From contig NZ_CP063458.1 in the NCBI RefSeq assembly GCF_015169395.1, positions 1,488,001 through 1,552,000 of the forward strand: a stretch of DNA of 64,000 bases, read 5' to 3'. Under the pieces are notes generated by a model. That model was not told the origin of the DNA. It worked only from the letters and a program-made list of their open reading frames with translations, and did no database searches. Of this stretch, positions 16,576 to 29,897 are shown one piece after another (the first letter of the stretch is position 1; each line of letters opens with the position of its first letter). The translations under genes were made by a program, and so were the position numbers. The stretch is from Humisphaera borealis (GTDB lineage: Bacteria; Planctomycetota; Phycisphaerae; Tepidisphaerales; Tepidisphaeraceae).

Positions 16576-19209
16576 ATGTCCCACGCGTCCCCTTCCGTCA
16601 CCGTCAACGGCCAAGCCGTCGGCGGTCAATCGTCCGGCCGCGATTGCGATGCGCCGCCACGCTGGCGTCGCGCCGATCTCCATTGCCACAGCGTAGCCAG
16701 CACCGAGGCCGATGAGGCCGTGCTCAACGCACTGGCCTGCCCCGAATGCTATAGCGAACCGGCGGACGTTCTGGCGCAGGCACGCAGCCGCGACATGGAC
16801 TTTTACACGATTACCGACCATGACTGTATCGACGGCGTCCTCTCGCTCGGCCGCCGTGACGACCTGATTGTTGGCGAAGAACTCACCTGCTACTTCCCCG
16901 AAGACCACTGCAAGATGCACGTCCTGGTGTGGGGCATTACCCCGCTTGATCATGCAAATCTGCAGGCACGGGCTGCTGACATCTACGAAGTCGCGGATTA
17001 CATCGAGCGTCATCGCATCGCGCACGCGGTCGCCCACCCGCTTTACCGGCAGAACGACACCATCGGTCGCTGGCACCTCGAACGTCTGCTGCTGATGTTC
17101 AAAGGGTTCGAGTGCATCAATGGCGCGCACTCGGTACTGCACAAAAATGCGTTCGAGCCGGTGTTGGATCATCTGACCGAGAAGAAGCTGGTCGAACTGA
17201 CGGCCCGGCATGGGATGCGGCCGCGCTGGCCCGAACCCTGGGTCAAGGCCCGCACCGGCGGCAGCGACGACCACGGGCTGCTGAACGTCGGTCGTACTTG
17301 GACCGAGTTCCCGCCGGAAGTCACCACCTGTGAGCAGGCCCTTGAATCGATCCGCAATGCCACCTGCCGCCCGGGCGGCGAAGCGGGTTCAAGCCTTAAG
17401 CTTGCACACAACTTTCTCGGCGTCGGTATCCGCTACTGGACGCGGAACATGGCCCCGACGGCGAACAATGGTCGCGATACCCTTGTCACGCAGGCCCTCC
17501 AGACGCTCGTCGGTGAACGACGCCGACCGAGCAAACGCGACTTGGTCAAGGCGGCAGTGCGTCACGGGTTTGCCGCCGCCGGCCGGCGGATTGCGTCGCC
17601 CTTCCGTCGTAAGAAATCTCCCGCCGCCGGAACGGCACTGCTGGGCGAACTTGCGTTTTCGTCGCTGCTCAAGCGCCCGCGCGAACGCGCCGCGATCTTC
17701 GACGCCATGCGGCGCGGCGTTGCGCCTCTCGGCGAGCACGAGCAGATTTTCAAGCTCGTGTCGGTCCTCAACCGCGATATCACCTCCGGCGTTTTCGCGC
17801 ACGTCGCCAAGGAACTGGCCCGCGGTGAGATGGCTGCCATCTTCGACGCCCTCTCGACACTTGCCGCTCAGCAGTTCGGCCTGCTCCCCTATTACTTCGC
17901 GCTGTTCCATCAGAACAAGGAACGCCACCTCTGCGGCGGGATCACCGGCTTCGGCCGGGAGGTCAACGGGGAGAACATCAAGATCGGCCTCTTCACCGAT
18001 ACGTTCGACGAAGTGAACGGCGTGGCGCGGTTCCTGAAGCGTCTCGGCGGCGAGGCCGATCGCCGTGGCCGCCATCTGACGATTGCCACCTGCAGCGACG
18101 CTCCGAAGGACGAGCAGACACCGTTCAGAAAGAACTTCGAGCCCGCCGCCTCGCTCCCGATGCCTCACTACCCGGAGCTCAAGCTTTCGCTGCCTCCGGT
18201 CCTCGAGATTCTTGAATGGGCAGACCGCCAGCAGTTCGATGTCATCCACATCAGCACGCCGGGTCCGATGGGCCTGGTCGGCTGGCTGGTAGCAAAGATG
18301 CTGAAGGTACCCGTGCTGGCGACCTATCACACGGACTTCCCGGCGTTCGTCCGGGAGATGACCGGCGACTACCGCCTTACCGCTGCGGCGACCAGCTACA
18401 TGGGCTGGTTCTACAACAACGCTGCGACCGTCTTCGCTCGCAGTCGCAGTTACGAGTCGGCGCTCGCCGAACTCGGAATTTCCAAGGGTGTGGTACGCGT
18501 TCTGCCGCCGTGCACCGATCCCGAGAACTTCACGCCACGCCATCGTGATGCGGGTCTCTTCGAACGCTCAGGGATTCAGCAGCCTCTTCGACTTCTCTAC
18601 GTTGGACGGGTCAGTGCGGAGAAGAATCTGAAGTTGCTCGCCGACGCTTTCAGCAAGCTCTGCGTTGAGCGTCACGACGTCGCATTGATCGTGGTGGGTG
18701 AGGGGCCCTACTTGCCGGAGTTAAAAAAGCAGTTGAATGGCCTGCCGGCCCACTTTCCAGGCTACAAGAAGGGTGCCGAACTTGCCGCGTACTACGCATC
18801 GGCAGACCTGTTCGTTTTTCCGAGCCGAACCGACACACTCGGCCAAGCCGTGATCGAAGCTCAGGCATCAGGATTGCCAGTCCTGGTCAGCGAAGCCGGT
18901 GGCCCGAAGGAAGTCATGGACGACGATGTCACCGGTCGTATCGTCGCGAGCACGGAGGCAGAAGTCTGGTGCTCGGCGATCGACGAGTTGCTCGACGACG
19001 TCGCCGCCCGCTCGCGTATGAGCCGAAACGCCGTCAATCGCGCAACCCGCTACACGCGCAGTGACGTGTTCGACACCTACTGGGAGCAGCACGTCAAGAC
19101 AGTCCGCGAAGCGACTATTGGCGATGTCTGGTGTGAACCAAAGCGGCCTGCCTCGTCTGCCGCCGCAACTGAACCGACCGCCGCCGATCTGGAGGTCGCC
19201 GCATCATGA
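16576..19209 (+). CDS. PHP-domain / GT4 glycosyltransferase fusion protein
   Basis: An 877-residue two-part protein. Residues 33-270 form a PHP metallophosphoesterase-like domain with metal ligands in DLHCHS, TDHDC, AVAHPLY and GGSDDHG. A helical linker follows (about 280-455). Residues 460-840 form a GT-B glycosyltransferase of family GT4. It opens with IGLFTDTFDEVNGVARFLK, has the PVLATYHTDFP segment, and carries the sugar-nucleotide site with two conserved Glu (LGQAVIEAQASGLPVLVSE). It most resembles MgtA/PimB-like alpha-mannosyl or glucosyltransferases acting on lipids. The PHP part may be a phosphoesterase on a related intermediate, which is my inference. AGGAG precedes the start. The stop overlaps the next gene by four bases. 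Confidence 0.85.
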   Translation: MSHASPSVTVNGQAVGGQSSGRDCDAPPRWRRADLHCHSVASTEADEAVLNALACPECYSEPADVLAQARSRDMDFYTITDHDCIDGVLSLGRRDDLIVGEELTCYFPEDHCKMHVLVWGITPLDHANLQARAADIYEVADYIERHRIAHAVAHPLYRQNDTIGRWHLERLLLMFKGFECINGAHSVLHKNAFEPVLDHLTEKKLVELTARHGMRPRWPEPWVKARTGGSDDHGLLNVGRTWTEFPPEVTTCEQALESIRNATCRPGGEAGSSLKLAHNFLGVGIRYWTRNMAPTANNGRDTLVTQALQTLVGERRRPSKRDLVKAAVRHGFAAAGRRIASPFRRKKSPAAGTALLGELAFSSLLKRPRERAAIFDAMRRGVAPLGEHEQIFKLVSVLNRDITSGVFAHVAKELARGEMAAIFDALSTLAAQQFGLLPYYFALFHQNKERHLCGGITGFGREVNGENIKIGLFTDTFDEVNGVARFLKRLGGEADRRGRHLTIATCSDAPKDEQTPFRKNFEPAASLPMPHYPELKLSLPPVLEILEWADRQQFDVIHISTPGPMGLVGWLVAKMLKVPVLATYHTDFPAFVREMTGDYRLTAAATSYMGWFYNNAATVFARSRSYESALAELGISKGVVRVLPPCTDPENFTPRHRDAGLFERSGIQQPLRLLYVGRVSAEKNLKLLADAFSKLCVERHDVALIVVGEGPYLPELKKQLNGLPAHFPGYKKGAELAAYYASADLFVFPSRTDTLGQAVIEAQASGLPVLVSEAGGPKEVMDDDVTGRIVASTEAEVWCSAIDELLDDVAARSRMSRNAVNRATRYTRSDVFDTYWEQHVKTVREATIGDVWCEPKRPASSAAATEPTAADLEVAAS

Positions 19210-20531
19210 GAATGACGACCCGACACGTTGCCACCATGCTCAAGACTCGTACTCGACGGAAAGGGGCTGCATTGCCGCTTTCCGGCGGACACGCCGATGC
19301 GGGTTCCAGGACAGCGAAACATGATCCAGCCTTGGTGTCTCCCGCATCGTTGGGGTCACCGAGCGTTGCCTCTGGCGTGTGGATTGCCGCGCGCTTCGCA
19401 CCGCCGCGTATCCTGGTTCTGTCAGCGTCAGCCGGTGTGGGGCACCTGCGCGCCGCGGAGGCGATTGAGCTGGCGTTGCGCCAGACGCATCCCGAGGCGC
19501 ATGTCGTTAACGTGGATGTTCTGCAGTACACGAACGCCGCGTTCCGACACTTCTTCGCACAAACCTACTTCGACGTCATCAAGCACGCCCCGCATTTTGT
19601 CGGGTTTATGTACGACCGCCTAGACAAGCCGGGCTGGCCTCCAATGGAGCGGCTTCGTACAAAGTTTCAGCGTGTGCAGTTCGGCAAGTTCACCGATCTG
19701 CTGCTGTCGCAGCCGTGGGACCTGGCGATTAACACGCATTTTCTGCCTGCCGAATTCATTTCCTCGCTACGCCTTGAGGGCCGATTGAAACTACCCCAGG
19801 TGATGGTGACGACCGACTTCTACATTCACTGCATGTGGGTCAAGCAGCCGGTCGAACGCTATTACATGGCCAGCCGCGAGTCGGCGATCAACCTGTCGAA
19901 TGTGGTACCGCTGTCCGAAATGGAGGTCACCGGCATCCCGATTCACCCGGCATTCGGGGAGGCAATGGACCCGACCGGGTGTCGTCGCAAGCATGGTATC
20001 AGCGTCGATCGCAACGTCGTACTGCAACTGGCCGGTGGGTTCGGCGTGGGGCCGATCGAACAGATTCACCGTCGGCTGCTCGAATGCCAAACACCGCTTC
20101 ACGTTGTCGTCGCCACCGGCCGCAACGCCAGGGTGCGTACCAGGCTTGAGGCGATTCCTCTTCCGTCGCACCACCGGCGAACGGTGTTGGGCTTCACCAG
20201 TGACATGCCGGAACTGATGACCGCCGCCGACGTGGTCGTCTCCAAGCCCGGCGGGCTGACAACGAGCGAGGCAATGGCGACCGGCACGCCGATGGTCGTT
20301 GTCGATCCCATCCCCGGCCAGGAAAGCCGCAACAGCGACTACCTGCTGGAGAACGGCGCTGCGATCAAGGCCAATACGCTCCAGAGCCTGCCACACAAGC
20401 TGGATGTTATATTGTCCGATGGCGCTCGGCTCAAACAGATGCAGGCTAACGCGCGACGGATCGGCCATCCCCGGGCGGCATTTGACGTGGTGGAACGGGC
20501 GATGAAGTTGATCAGCACGGTCAAGGCGTGA
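19206..20531 (+). CDS. GT28 glycosyltransferase, MGDG synthase / UgtP-like
   Basis: A 441-residue GT-B enzyme. The N-terminal MGDG_synth domain begins after a variable 60-residue extension (ILVLSASAGVGHLRAAEAIE). The C-terminal nucleotide-sugar domain carries GFTSDMPELMTAADVVVSKPG and TTSEAMATGTPMVVVDPIPGQE, hallmarks of diacylglycerol glucosyl/galactosyltransferases. The probable role is addition of hexose to diacylglycerol at the inner membrane. The start overlaps the stop of the PHP-GT4 gene (ATGA type), implying translational coupling and a shared glycolipid pathway. The 60-residue leader is Arg-rich and could aid membrane binding. Confidence 0.87.
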   Translation: MRMTTRHVATMLKTRTRRKGAALPLSGGHADAGSRTAKHDPALVSPASLGSPSVASGVWIAARFAPPRILVLSASAGVGHLRAAEAIELALRQTHPEAHVVNVDVLQYTNAAFRHFFAQTYFDVIKHAPHFVGFMYDRLDKPGWPPMERLRTKFQRVQFGKFTDLLLSQPWDLAINTHFLPAEFISSLRLEGRLKLPQVMVTTDFYIHCMWVKQPVERYYMASRESAINLSNVVPLSEMEVTGIPIHPAFGEAMDPTGCRRKHGISVDRNVVLQLAGGFGVGPIEQIHRRLLECQTPLHVVVATGRNARVRTRLEAIPLPSHHRRTVLGFTSDMPELMTAADVVVSKPGGLTTSEAMATGTPMVVVDPIPGQESRNSDYLLENGAAIKANTLQSLPHKLDVILSDGARLKQMQANARRIGHPRAAFDVVERAMKLISTVKA

Positions 20532-20577
20532 TGGCTAGCGCGAAACAACGATCGATTGTACCTGCAACCGTCATGGT

Positions 20578-22383
20578 CTACTCCGCGTCCTCCCGCACGC
20601 CAAATTCGAGCTTCCACCGTTGATCCGTTGCACCCTCGACGCCGCTGCGGACACACCACAACTCCAGTACGCCAAGTTCAGTGATTCGGCTCTGGAACTT
20701 CACGGGGACATAGTCTTCTTCAACGTTGTCAGGCCGCGGAAGGTTCGCCTCCAGCGAATCGCTTTCTTCAAGTTCGCCTTCGGCCCAGCGATCGACGAGG
20801 TCGCCGGGCATGTCGGTCTTTCGCGAGCCGGCTGAAAAGAAGCGGAACGTCGCCGGTTCGCCGACCACTAGGCCGATGTCGTCGCTCGGCACATCGGCCT
20901 GCGATCCTTCTTCCATGCCGAACGGGACGACGCACAAAGCGCGAAGAGGCCTCGGCGCTCCGGGGATTGCGAGCCCGGCGGTTTCAATTCCGACGTAGTA
21001 GCTCCGAGCCGTGCCGCCCCGAATGCGGACACCCTTTCCGCGTTTGGCCGCGCCGTAGTACGCGGCACCGCGGGCGACGGCAAAGTCGAGATCGTTGTTG
21101 CCGGACAGTACCTCGGGCGTACGTCCTCCGAACCAGCTACCGATGGTTCCGGTCAGGCGTTCCCGAAACGCGGCCGCCTTGAAGACGCCGCCGTTGAACA
21201 GCAGGTGCGTCGGCCGGACCGCCTGGCCGTCCTGTCCCTGCTGGCTGAGAAAGGCGGCAAGATGTCGCGTGACGGCGGTGTCTGTTTCGAATGGAAGACC
21301 GATCTGCCGAAAGCCACTGGCGCGCTGCTTGTGCGGCTTGTCGGCGAGCGTGCAGGCCGGAAAGAAGCCGTCCACCAGAAGCGATCGAACCGCCTCCCGC
21401 TCGAGGTCAACCGATACCGTCCCACCAATAACCTTCTTCCCGCGCCCGAGGACAGAGACCTGCTGCTTCGCTGGACCTTGTGCGGCGAGCAGTACCTCCT
21501 TGGCCGCTCGGCACGAGTGCCATAAGGCAACCGATTGCCAAGGGTCGAGGGTGACATTCTTGGATGCGAACGCGGTCGTTGCGTGGTAGGCAAGCGCCAG
21601 GTCCATGTTGTCGCCGCCGACCAGCGTGTGATTGCCCACTGCGACGCGATTGAGCGCGAGTTCTCCATTCTCCTCGGTGACCCCGATCAGCGTGAAGTCT
21701 GTGGTGCCGCCGCCAACATCGGCGACCAGCAACGTGTCCCCCACCTTCAGTATTCGGCGCCAACGATCGGCATGATCGGCCAGCCAGGCATAGAGGGCGG
21801 CCTGTGGCTCTTCGAGGAGGGTGGTGTCCTCAGGAAGACCGGCGGAGATCGCGGCCTCACGCGTCAGGTCTCGAGCGGCAGCGTCGAATGATGCCGGAAC
21901 CGTCAGCACCACCTGCTGATCCTTCAGTGGCGATTCTGGGTGAGCGGCGTTCCATGCGGCGGCGATGTGCTCGAGGTACCGCTTGCTCGCCTCGACTGGC
22001 GACACCTTGGCGACATCGGCGGGTGCATTCCATGGCAATATGGGCTGCCGCCGATCAACCTTGCTGTACGCCAGCCAACTCTTGGCGCCGACGACCGTCC
22101 GCGTCGGCACATCGGCCGATTGCTTGCGCGCCAGTTCGCCGACAGCGAAATCTCGCTGCATTCCCCAGGGAAGATCGAGAGACCGGGCGTCGCGGTCTGC
22201 GTCGGTACCAAGGTACAGAAAGGACGGAAGAAGCTTGCGGTCTTCAATCGTCGCGGTCGCCACGACCTGCGGGAGGTTGAGCAGTTCGATGCGCGGCGCT
22301 TCTTCCCCAAGTTTGGTGTAGGCAATCACACTGTTGGTGGTGCCAAGATCGATGCCAACGGAATATGCGGGCGAACCAGACAT
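20578..22383 (-). CDS. Hsp70-family protein (DnaK relative) with reduced C-terminus
   Basis: A 601-residue protein with a full actin-like ATPase domain. The phosphate-1 motif is VGIDLGTTNSVIAY at residues 9-22. VVLTVPASFD, EEPQAALYAW and phosphate-2 (VADVGGGTTDFT) follow. The adenosine motif region LLFNGGVFKAAAFRERL is near residue 400. After about residue 460 only some 140 residues remain, without a recognisable peptide-binding beta sandwich plus lid. It therefore belongs to the divergent bacterial Hsp70-like group rather than to housekeeping DnaK. Such proteins often sit beside a second large Hsp70-like gene, which is absent here. It converges on the GT28 gene. Confidence 0.85.
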   Translation of the reverse strand: MSGSPAYSVGIDLGTTNSVIAYTKLGEEAPRIELLNLPQVVATATIEDRKLLPSFLYLGTDADRDARSLDLPWGMQRDFAVGELARKQSADVPTRTVVGAKSWLAYSKVDRRQPILPWNAPADVAKVSPVEASKRYLEHIAAAWNAAHPESPLKDQQVVLTVPASFDAAARDLTREAAISAGLPEDTTLLEEPQAALYAWLADHADRWRRILKVGDTLLVADVGGGTTDFTLIGVTEENGELALNRVAVGNHTLVGGDNMDLALAYHATTAFASKNVTLDPWQSVALWHSCRAAKEVLLAAQGPAKQQVSVLGRGKKVIGGTVSVDLEREAVRSLLVDGFFPACTLADKPHKQRASGFRQIGLPFETDTAVTRHLAAFLSQQGQDGQAVRPTHLLFNGGVFKAAAFRERLTGTIGSWFGGRTPEVLSGNNDLDFAVARGAAYYGAAKRGKGVRIRGGTARSYYVGIETAGLAIPGAPRPLRALCVVPFGMEEGSQADVPSDDIGLVVGEPATFRFFSAGSRKTDMPGDLVDRWAEGELEESDSLEANLPRPDNVEEDYVPVKFQSRITELGVLELWCVRSGVEGATDQRWKLEFGVREDAE

Positions 22384-22486
22384 GCCGGGATTTTATCATG
22401 TTCCACCCCTTCATTCTTCAGGTCGCGCCTCAGCGGGTTGGCTTTCCTGGTCGAACGCGATCCGCAATTTCCAACGATGAGCCGTC

Positions 22487-23821
22487 TCACGGGCGGGTTG
22501 CCTGGAAGCAGGCGGGTAGATCCTTCTTGGTTTCCAGAAGGATTTCCAGAATCGCCCTGCGATCGTCCGCGGAGAGATGTGCAAAAGCCTTGTCCTGATC
22601 TTTGCCGGTCAGCACTTCGAAAAGCCTCGCGTACAAACGGCTCCTGGTCTGTTCCGGCAGGCCGTCAAAACCCCTGGAGTAGATCAAATAGCTCAGCGGA
22701 TACTTGAACGTCCTGCGTGTCAGATCGAAATCCCGGAGTGAACGCCCTCGGCTGTCTCGCGGTCCGCGAGCGGTGAAATCGCGGGCGAACGTGGAGGTAC
22801 CTTCGATCGGTGCAGCCAGTGGTGCCTCGTCGCAGAAAAGCAGGTACCTCAGCAGAGTCTCCGCCGAGCTGTTGATTCGCCGGTGCGTGCTGTCGGACAT
22901 CTCGTCCAGAGGTTGTCCCAACGCCTCGTTCATGATGCGCGCATCCCGCAGTGCGAACTTGCACGCGTAGTTCGCCTTGGTCATCAGGTTGTGGGCCTCG
23001 GCCTGATGGGCAAGTACCGTCATCGCGACGATGTCACTGTGCGGCGTCAGGTATGCCGACGTATCGAAAAACTTGCTCAGATCGGTGACATTCGTTCCGG
23101 CTTTTGGATCGACGGGCTCTGCATCGTCGCGGCTTTTGCCGACGAGGTTGCCCATATGCTTCTGCACGTCGAACGCGCCGTGCCGCCCGCTAATGTACCA
23201 GCCGCCGTACCGCTCCGAGAATGGACTTTCGTGCGTGGTCACCTTGGTCCCCTCGCTGAGGATCGGCTGTCCGCGAGGGTCGGGGTAGACCGACCGAATC
23301 ATCAACCCCGGGACGTCGTGGGTCATCGTGCTGGCGTGACACTGGAGGCAGTTCTCTGTCTGCCGTACGAACCTGGGCTTTCCCCTTGCAAACTGATCCA
23401 GTGTATAGAACACAGTCCCGATGGCGGGATCGGTCGTGGCTACTTCCAGGACATCCCCGCCCTGCACATAGCCGATGTAGGTGTCGTCATCGAAGTAGAG
23501 CGCGCGAGGCGTGGAGGGGTGAATCCCTTCCCGCTGAAAACTCGTCTTTGAAAAGACCAGGGTCTGCGACGATTCCAGAATTCCCAGTTCCGCCAGCACG
23601 GACCGGAGATATCCCTGGTCGCCGCGCGGTCGAAGCTCGACCGACCCTGCGAGTATGCGCTTCTGGAGCTGAGCGACGGGGTCGGATACGGCAGCGTTGG
23701 AGTAGTTGATCGGTTTCTGGTTGTACTCGTACTGAGATCGAGCAGTCGCTGCGAACGACAAGCAGATCAAGACAGAAAGACCGATGATGGGTCTGCGGCG
23801 ATACATCGTCGTCGTTCGCAT
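22487..23821 (-). CDS. Exported planctomycete protein with single CxxCH haem-binding motif
   Basis: About 444 residues. A signal peptide (MYRRRPIIGLSVLICLSFAATARS) ends near residue 29. One c-type haem motif, CLQCH, lies at about residues 158-162. It is preceded by a segment with alternating charged and aromatic residues and followed by MIRSVYPDPRG, which may supply a distal ligand. The rest is helical, without a domain I can name. Similar exported proteins are found in planctomycetes and some other bacteria and are annotated only as cytochrome-domain proteins. An electron-transfer or redox-sensing role in the periplasm is an inference. ATG 23821 or 23806 gives a good signal peptide. The open frame continues upstream. 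It lies downstream of the Rrf2 regulator. Confidence 0.7.
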   Translation of the reverse strand: MRTTTMYRRRPIIGLSVLICLSFAATARSQYEYNQKPINYSNAAVSDPVAQLQKRILAGSVELRPRGDQGYLRSVLAELGILESSQTLVFSKTSFQREGIHPSTPRALYFDDDTYIGYVQGGDVLEVATTDPAIGTVFYTLDQFARGKPRFVRQTENCLQCHASTMTHDVPGLMIRSVYPDPRGQPILSEGTKVTTHESPFSERYGGWYISGRHGAFDVQKHMGNLVGKSRDDAEPVDPKAGTNVTDLSKFFDTSAYLTPHSDIVAMTVLAHQAEAHNLMTKANYACKFALRDARIMNEALGQPLDEMSDSTHRRINSSAETLLRYLLFCDEAPLAAPIEGTSTFARDFTARGPRDSRGRSLRDFDLTRRTFKYPLSYLIYSRGFDGLPEQTRSRLYARLFEVLTGKDQDKAFAHLSADDRRAILEILLETKKDLPACFQATRP

Positions 23822-23942
23822 GAGTGCAGGACGAGCCATGCGCGGCTTCAGTTCAATAAATGTACCTAAGTGTCCAGAATTGCGTTGATGACCGTCCAGG
23901 CAAATCTGGTGTGCGCCATGCAGGCGCAAACGCCAGCGCCGT

Positions 23943-24419
23943 CTACTTCTTGGCTACTTCGGTCAGTTTCGCGGTGAACGATGGCGTCGCTTCGGCGAAC
24001 TCGATGTCGCACAGCGGGCGGCTGCGGGTGGGTTCGGCGAGGAGCTCGGCGAGGGTGGAATCCTTGAACGCCTGTTCGACCATGTCGAGGGCGGCGTCCA
24101 TGCGTTTGTGAAGCGGACAAAGGTTCACACCGTGCGACTTAAGACCCAGCGGACACGTATGAATCCGCTGAACCGGGTCGATCGCATTGACAATATCGAA
24201 GATGGTGATGTCCGCGGCCGCCCGCCCCAGAACCGAACCGCCGTGCAGACCGCGCTGCGAATGTACCAACCCTGCGCGTCCGAGTGTCTGGATCACCTTG
24301 GCAAGGTAGCCTTCCGGCACCTTGGTGGCGACGGCGATCTGGCGCGTGGTCACCGGCCCTTCCTGAACAGCCAGGTGAGTCATGACCCGAAGCGCGTACT
24401 CGACAGTCTGCGAAAACAT
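23943..24419 (-). CDS. Rrf2-family transcriptional regulator
   Basis: A 158-residue winged-helix regulator. The N-terminus MFSQTVEYALRVMTHLA and the recognition segment TTRQIAVATKVPEGYLAKVIQTLGRAGLV are typical of Rrf2/IscR/NsrR proteins. The cysteines are at HTCPLGLKSHGVNLCPLHKR (two Cys, 12 residues apart), with a third in RPLCDIEF. This spacing differs from IscR. An iron-sulfur cluster sensing nitric oxide or redox state is possible but not established. It lies between the carboxylase operon and the CxxCH protein on the same strand, so it could regulate either. Confidence 0.88.
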   Translation of the reverse strand: MFSQTVEYALRVMTHLAVQEGPVTTRQIAVATKVPEGYLAKVIQTLGRAGLVHSQRGLHGGSVLGRAAADITIFDIVNAIDPVQRIHTCPLGLKSHGVNLCPLHKRMDAALDMVEQAFKDSTLAELLAEPTRSRPLCDIEFAEATPSFTAKLTEVAKK

Positions 24420-24498
24420 CGGCCTCCGTTGAGCGGTGCGTCAACTGTAGCCGAAGCGATGATGCGCAGAAAGCGGCCCGCCGGGCCCCATCGCGCGT

Positions 24499-28194
<3,696 letters not shown>

Positions 28195-28199
28195 GGTTA

Positions 28200-28304
28200 T
28201 AGGGTCCGCCTTGGCGGACGCGAACGTTCAAGTGGAAGCAAAACTCTTCGAATACCAATCGGCTCGCGACGCCGGGACCTCGCGTCCGCCAGGACGGGAC
28301 CCTA
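28200..28304. repeat. Inverted repeat between DUF1989 gene 2 and the carboxylase gene
   Basis: Arms at about 28200-28223 and 28280-28304 share TAGGGTCC and GGCGGACGCGA, paired with a short gap. The right arm contains the stop codon of the upstream DUF1989 gene (28302-28304). The transcript between the two genes would fold into a stem with a loop of about 56 bases. Confidence 0.7.
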
Positions 28305-28901
28305 CGAGATCGTCACTCGCACCGGGGTCGGGTTGAAACCGTTGCACGGGTTATTGATCTGCGGGCAGTTGCTGATCACCACCAGCGTGTCCATCTCGGC
28401 ACGAAGCTCGAGAAACTTTCCGGGCGCGCTGATGCCATCAACGATGCCAAGGGCACCGTCGGCCTCGACCGGCACATTCATGAACCAGTTGATGTTGCTG
28501 ACCATGTCCCGCTTACCGAGGCCATGCTGGCCCAGCTCGTAGATGAAGTTCTCTACACAAGCGTGCTGATGCTTGGTGTGGTGGCCATAGCGGAGGGTGT
28601 TGCTCTCGCAGGAACAGGCACCGCCGGAGGTATCGTGCCGGCCGCAGTTGTCGGCGACGATCGTCATCATGGGATTGCCCTCGTTGCTCATCAGCACCGT
28701 CCCGACATTGAGAAAGATGTTCTTCTGCGCGACGACCGTCTCACAAGAACTGTAACGCTCGGCAGGATCGGCCGCGCTGTAAAGTATGCAGTCGACTGCC
28801 TGGTTGCCTTCAAGGTCAACGATGCGAAGGGTTTGGCCCTTCTTCAGAACGTGTGACCAGGGTGCTCGGGCGGGGATGGTGAAATCGTAATCGGTAGCCA
28901 T
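28302..28901 (-). CDS. DUF1989 protein, UAAP2 / carboxyguanidine deiminase subunit
   Basis: A 199-residue protein of the urea amidolyase-associated protein 2 type. Conserved features are EGNQAVDCILYSAADPAERYS, the segment DNCGRHDTSGGACSCESN rich in Cys and His, and NINWFMNVPVEADGAL. Related pairs have been shown to form a carboxyguanidine deiminase that turns carboxyguanidine into allophanate and ammonia. The Cys/His cluster is the likely metal or active site. It is co-transcribed with UAAP1 (85 bases upstream) and the carboxylase. Confidence 0.88.
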   Translation of the reverse strand: MATDYDFTIPARAPWSHVLKKGQTLRIVDLEGNQAVDCILYSAADPAERYSSCETVVAQKNIFLNVGTVLMSNEGNPMMTIVADNCGRHDTSGGACSCESNTLRYGHHTKHQHACVENFIYELGQHGLGKRDMVSNINWFMNVPVEADGALGIVDGISAPGKFLELRAEMDTLVVISNCPQINNPCNGFNPTPVRVTIS

Positions 28902-28985
28902 GGGGACTGCGGTTGACGGTTTCTGCGCTTGGCAGGACGGGTGTTGCCCTGCGGGGAATCCTTCATCCGGCAGGCATTGCCCGCC

Positions 28986-29813
28986 CTACATGAGGAAATA
29001 GTCTTCGACGTTCTCAAATGCCCGAAGATTCTCCGGGGAAGCATTTCGGATGGGGTCATCTGCTGGCGTCTGCTCGCCACGCCATGCAGTCAGGCGAACG
29101 GCGGTGCAGGTGTATTGGGGCCTCGGGTCGAGCGCGTGTGGCGTATTGGCGATTGCTACCAACACGTTCATCTCGGCGCGAAGCTCGACATAGTCTCCCG
29201 GTTTGCTGCTGCGAGGGTTGAAGGTCAGCGCGCCGTCCGTCTCCACTTTCACGCCTTTGAAGAAATTGATGTTGGCCGGGATGTCCTTCTTCCCGAGACC
29301 GTACTTCAGCAGAGCGAGCAGGAAGCGATCGCGGGCGTTGGGGAAAGGGCCGAAGTTGTCGCCAGTTCCGTACTTCTTCGCGTTGCTCCTGACGTTTGAG
29401 CAACCGCAGAATGTATCGTGCTGCCCGCAGGTGTCTTCGACGATGCTCAGCAGCACCCGTCCCATGTCTGAAAGGACCAGGCCGCCTTTTCCGACATACG
29501 CGTTCCACTGCACTTTGACCGTGTCGGCGACATTGATGCGCTCGATCGGACGATCGGCGTTGAAAACGAGCAGGTTGATGCAGCCGTCGCCATCGAGATT
29601 GGTGAGCCGGAGACGGGAACCACGCTTGAGAATACGGGCGGCGTATTCGCCGCCGGCGAGCGTCTCATCCCAGACCACGTCGCCGGCCGATACGCCAGCC
29701 GGGAGATCGGTCGCCGCCGATGCCGGAATCGTCGGCATCGCCCGCACCTTCGTGCCGGCCTGTGCGCGGGCGTGTTCGCGCGCCTTGTAGGGATCGGAGA
29801 GTTGGCTTTGCAT
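28986..29813 (-). CDS. DUF1989 protein, UAAP1 / carboxyguanidine deiminase subunit
   Basis: About 275 residues, the larger partner (urea amidolyase-associated protein 1). It has the same conserved blocks as the neighbouring DUF1989 protein: NLDGDGCINLLVFNADRP, EDTCGQHDTFCGCSN and NINFFKGVKVETDGAL. The two probably form a heteromeric deiminase. ATG 29813 is preferred over a start 12 codons upstream because the extra residues lie in a repeat-like region. It directly follows the transporter ATPase gene. Confidence 0.88.
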   Translation of the reverse strand: MQSQLSDPYKAREHARAQAGTKVRAMPTIPASAATDLPAGVSAGDVVWDETLAGGEYAARILKRGSRLRLTNLDGDGCINLLVFNADRPIERINVADTVKVQWNAYVGKGGLVLSDMGRVLLSIVEDTCGQHDTFCGCSNVRSNAKKYGTGDNFGPFPNARDRFLLALLKYGLGKKDIPANINFFKGVKVETDGALTFNPRSSKPGDYVELRAEMNVLVAIANTPHALDPRPQYTCTAVRLTAWRGEQTPADDPIRNASPENLRAFENVEDYFLM

Positions 29814-29897
29814 GGTTCTGCGTTGAAGTGAAGGCTTTGCGGCCTGCACTAATTACCGGAGCAAGGTGGCGATGCAGGCCGGGAGGCCGGCCCACAA

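Noticed and set aside
28925-28985. Inverted repeat upstream of UAAP2
   Set aside because: The arms pair only at about two thirds of positions, so it is too weak to list as a feature.
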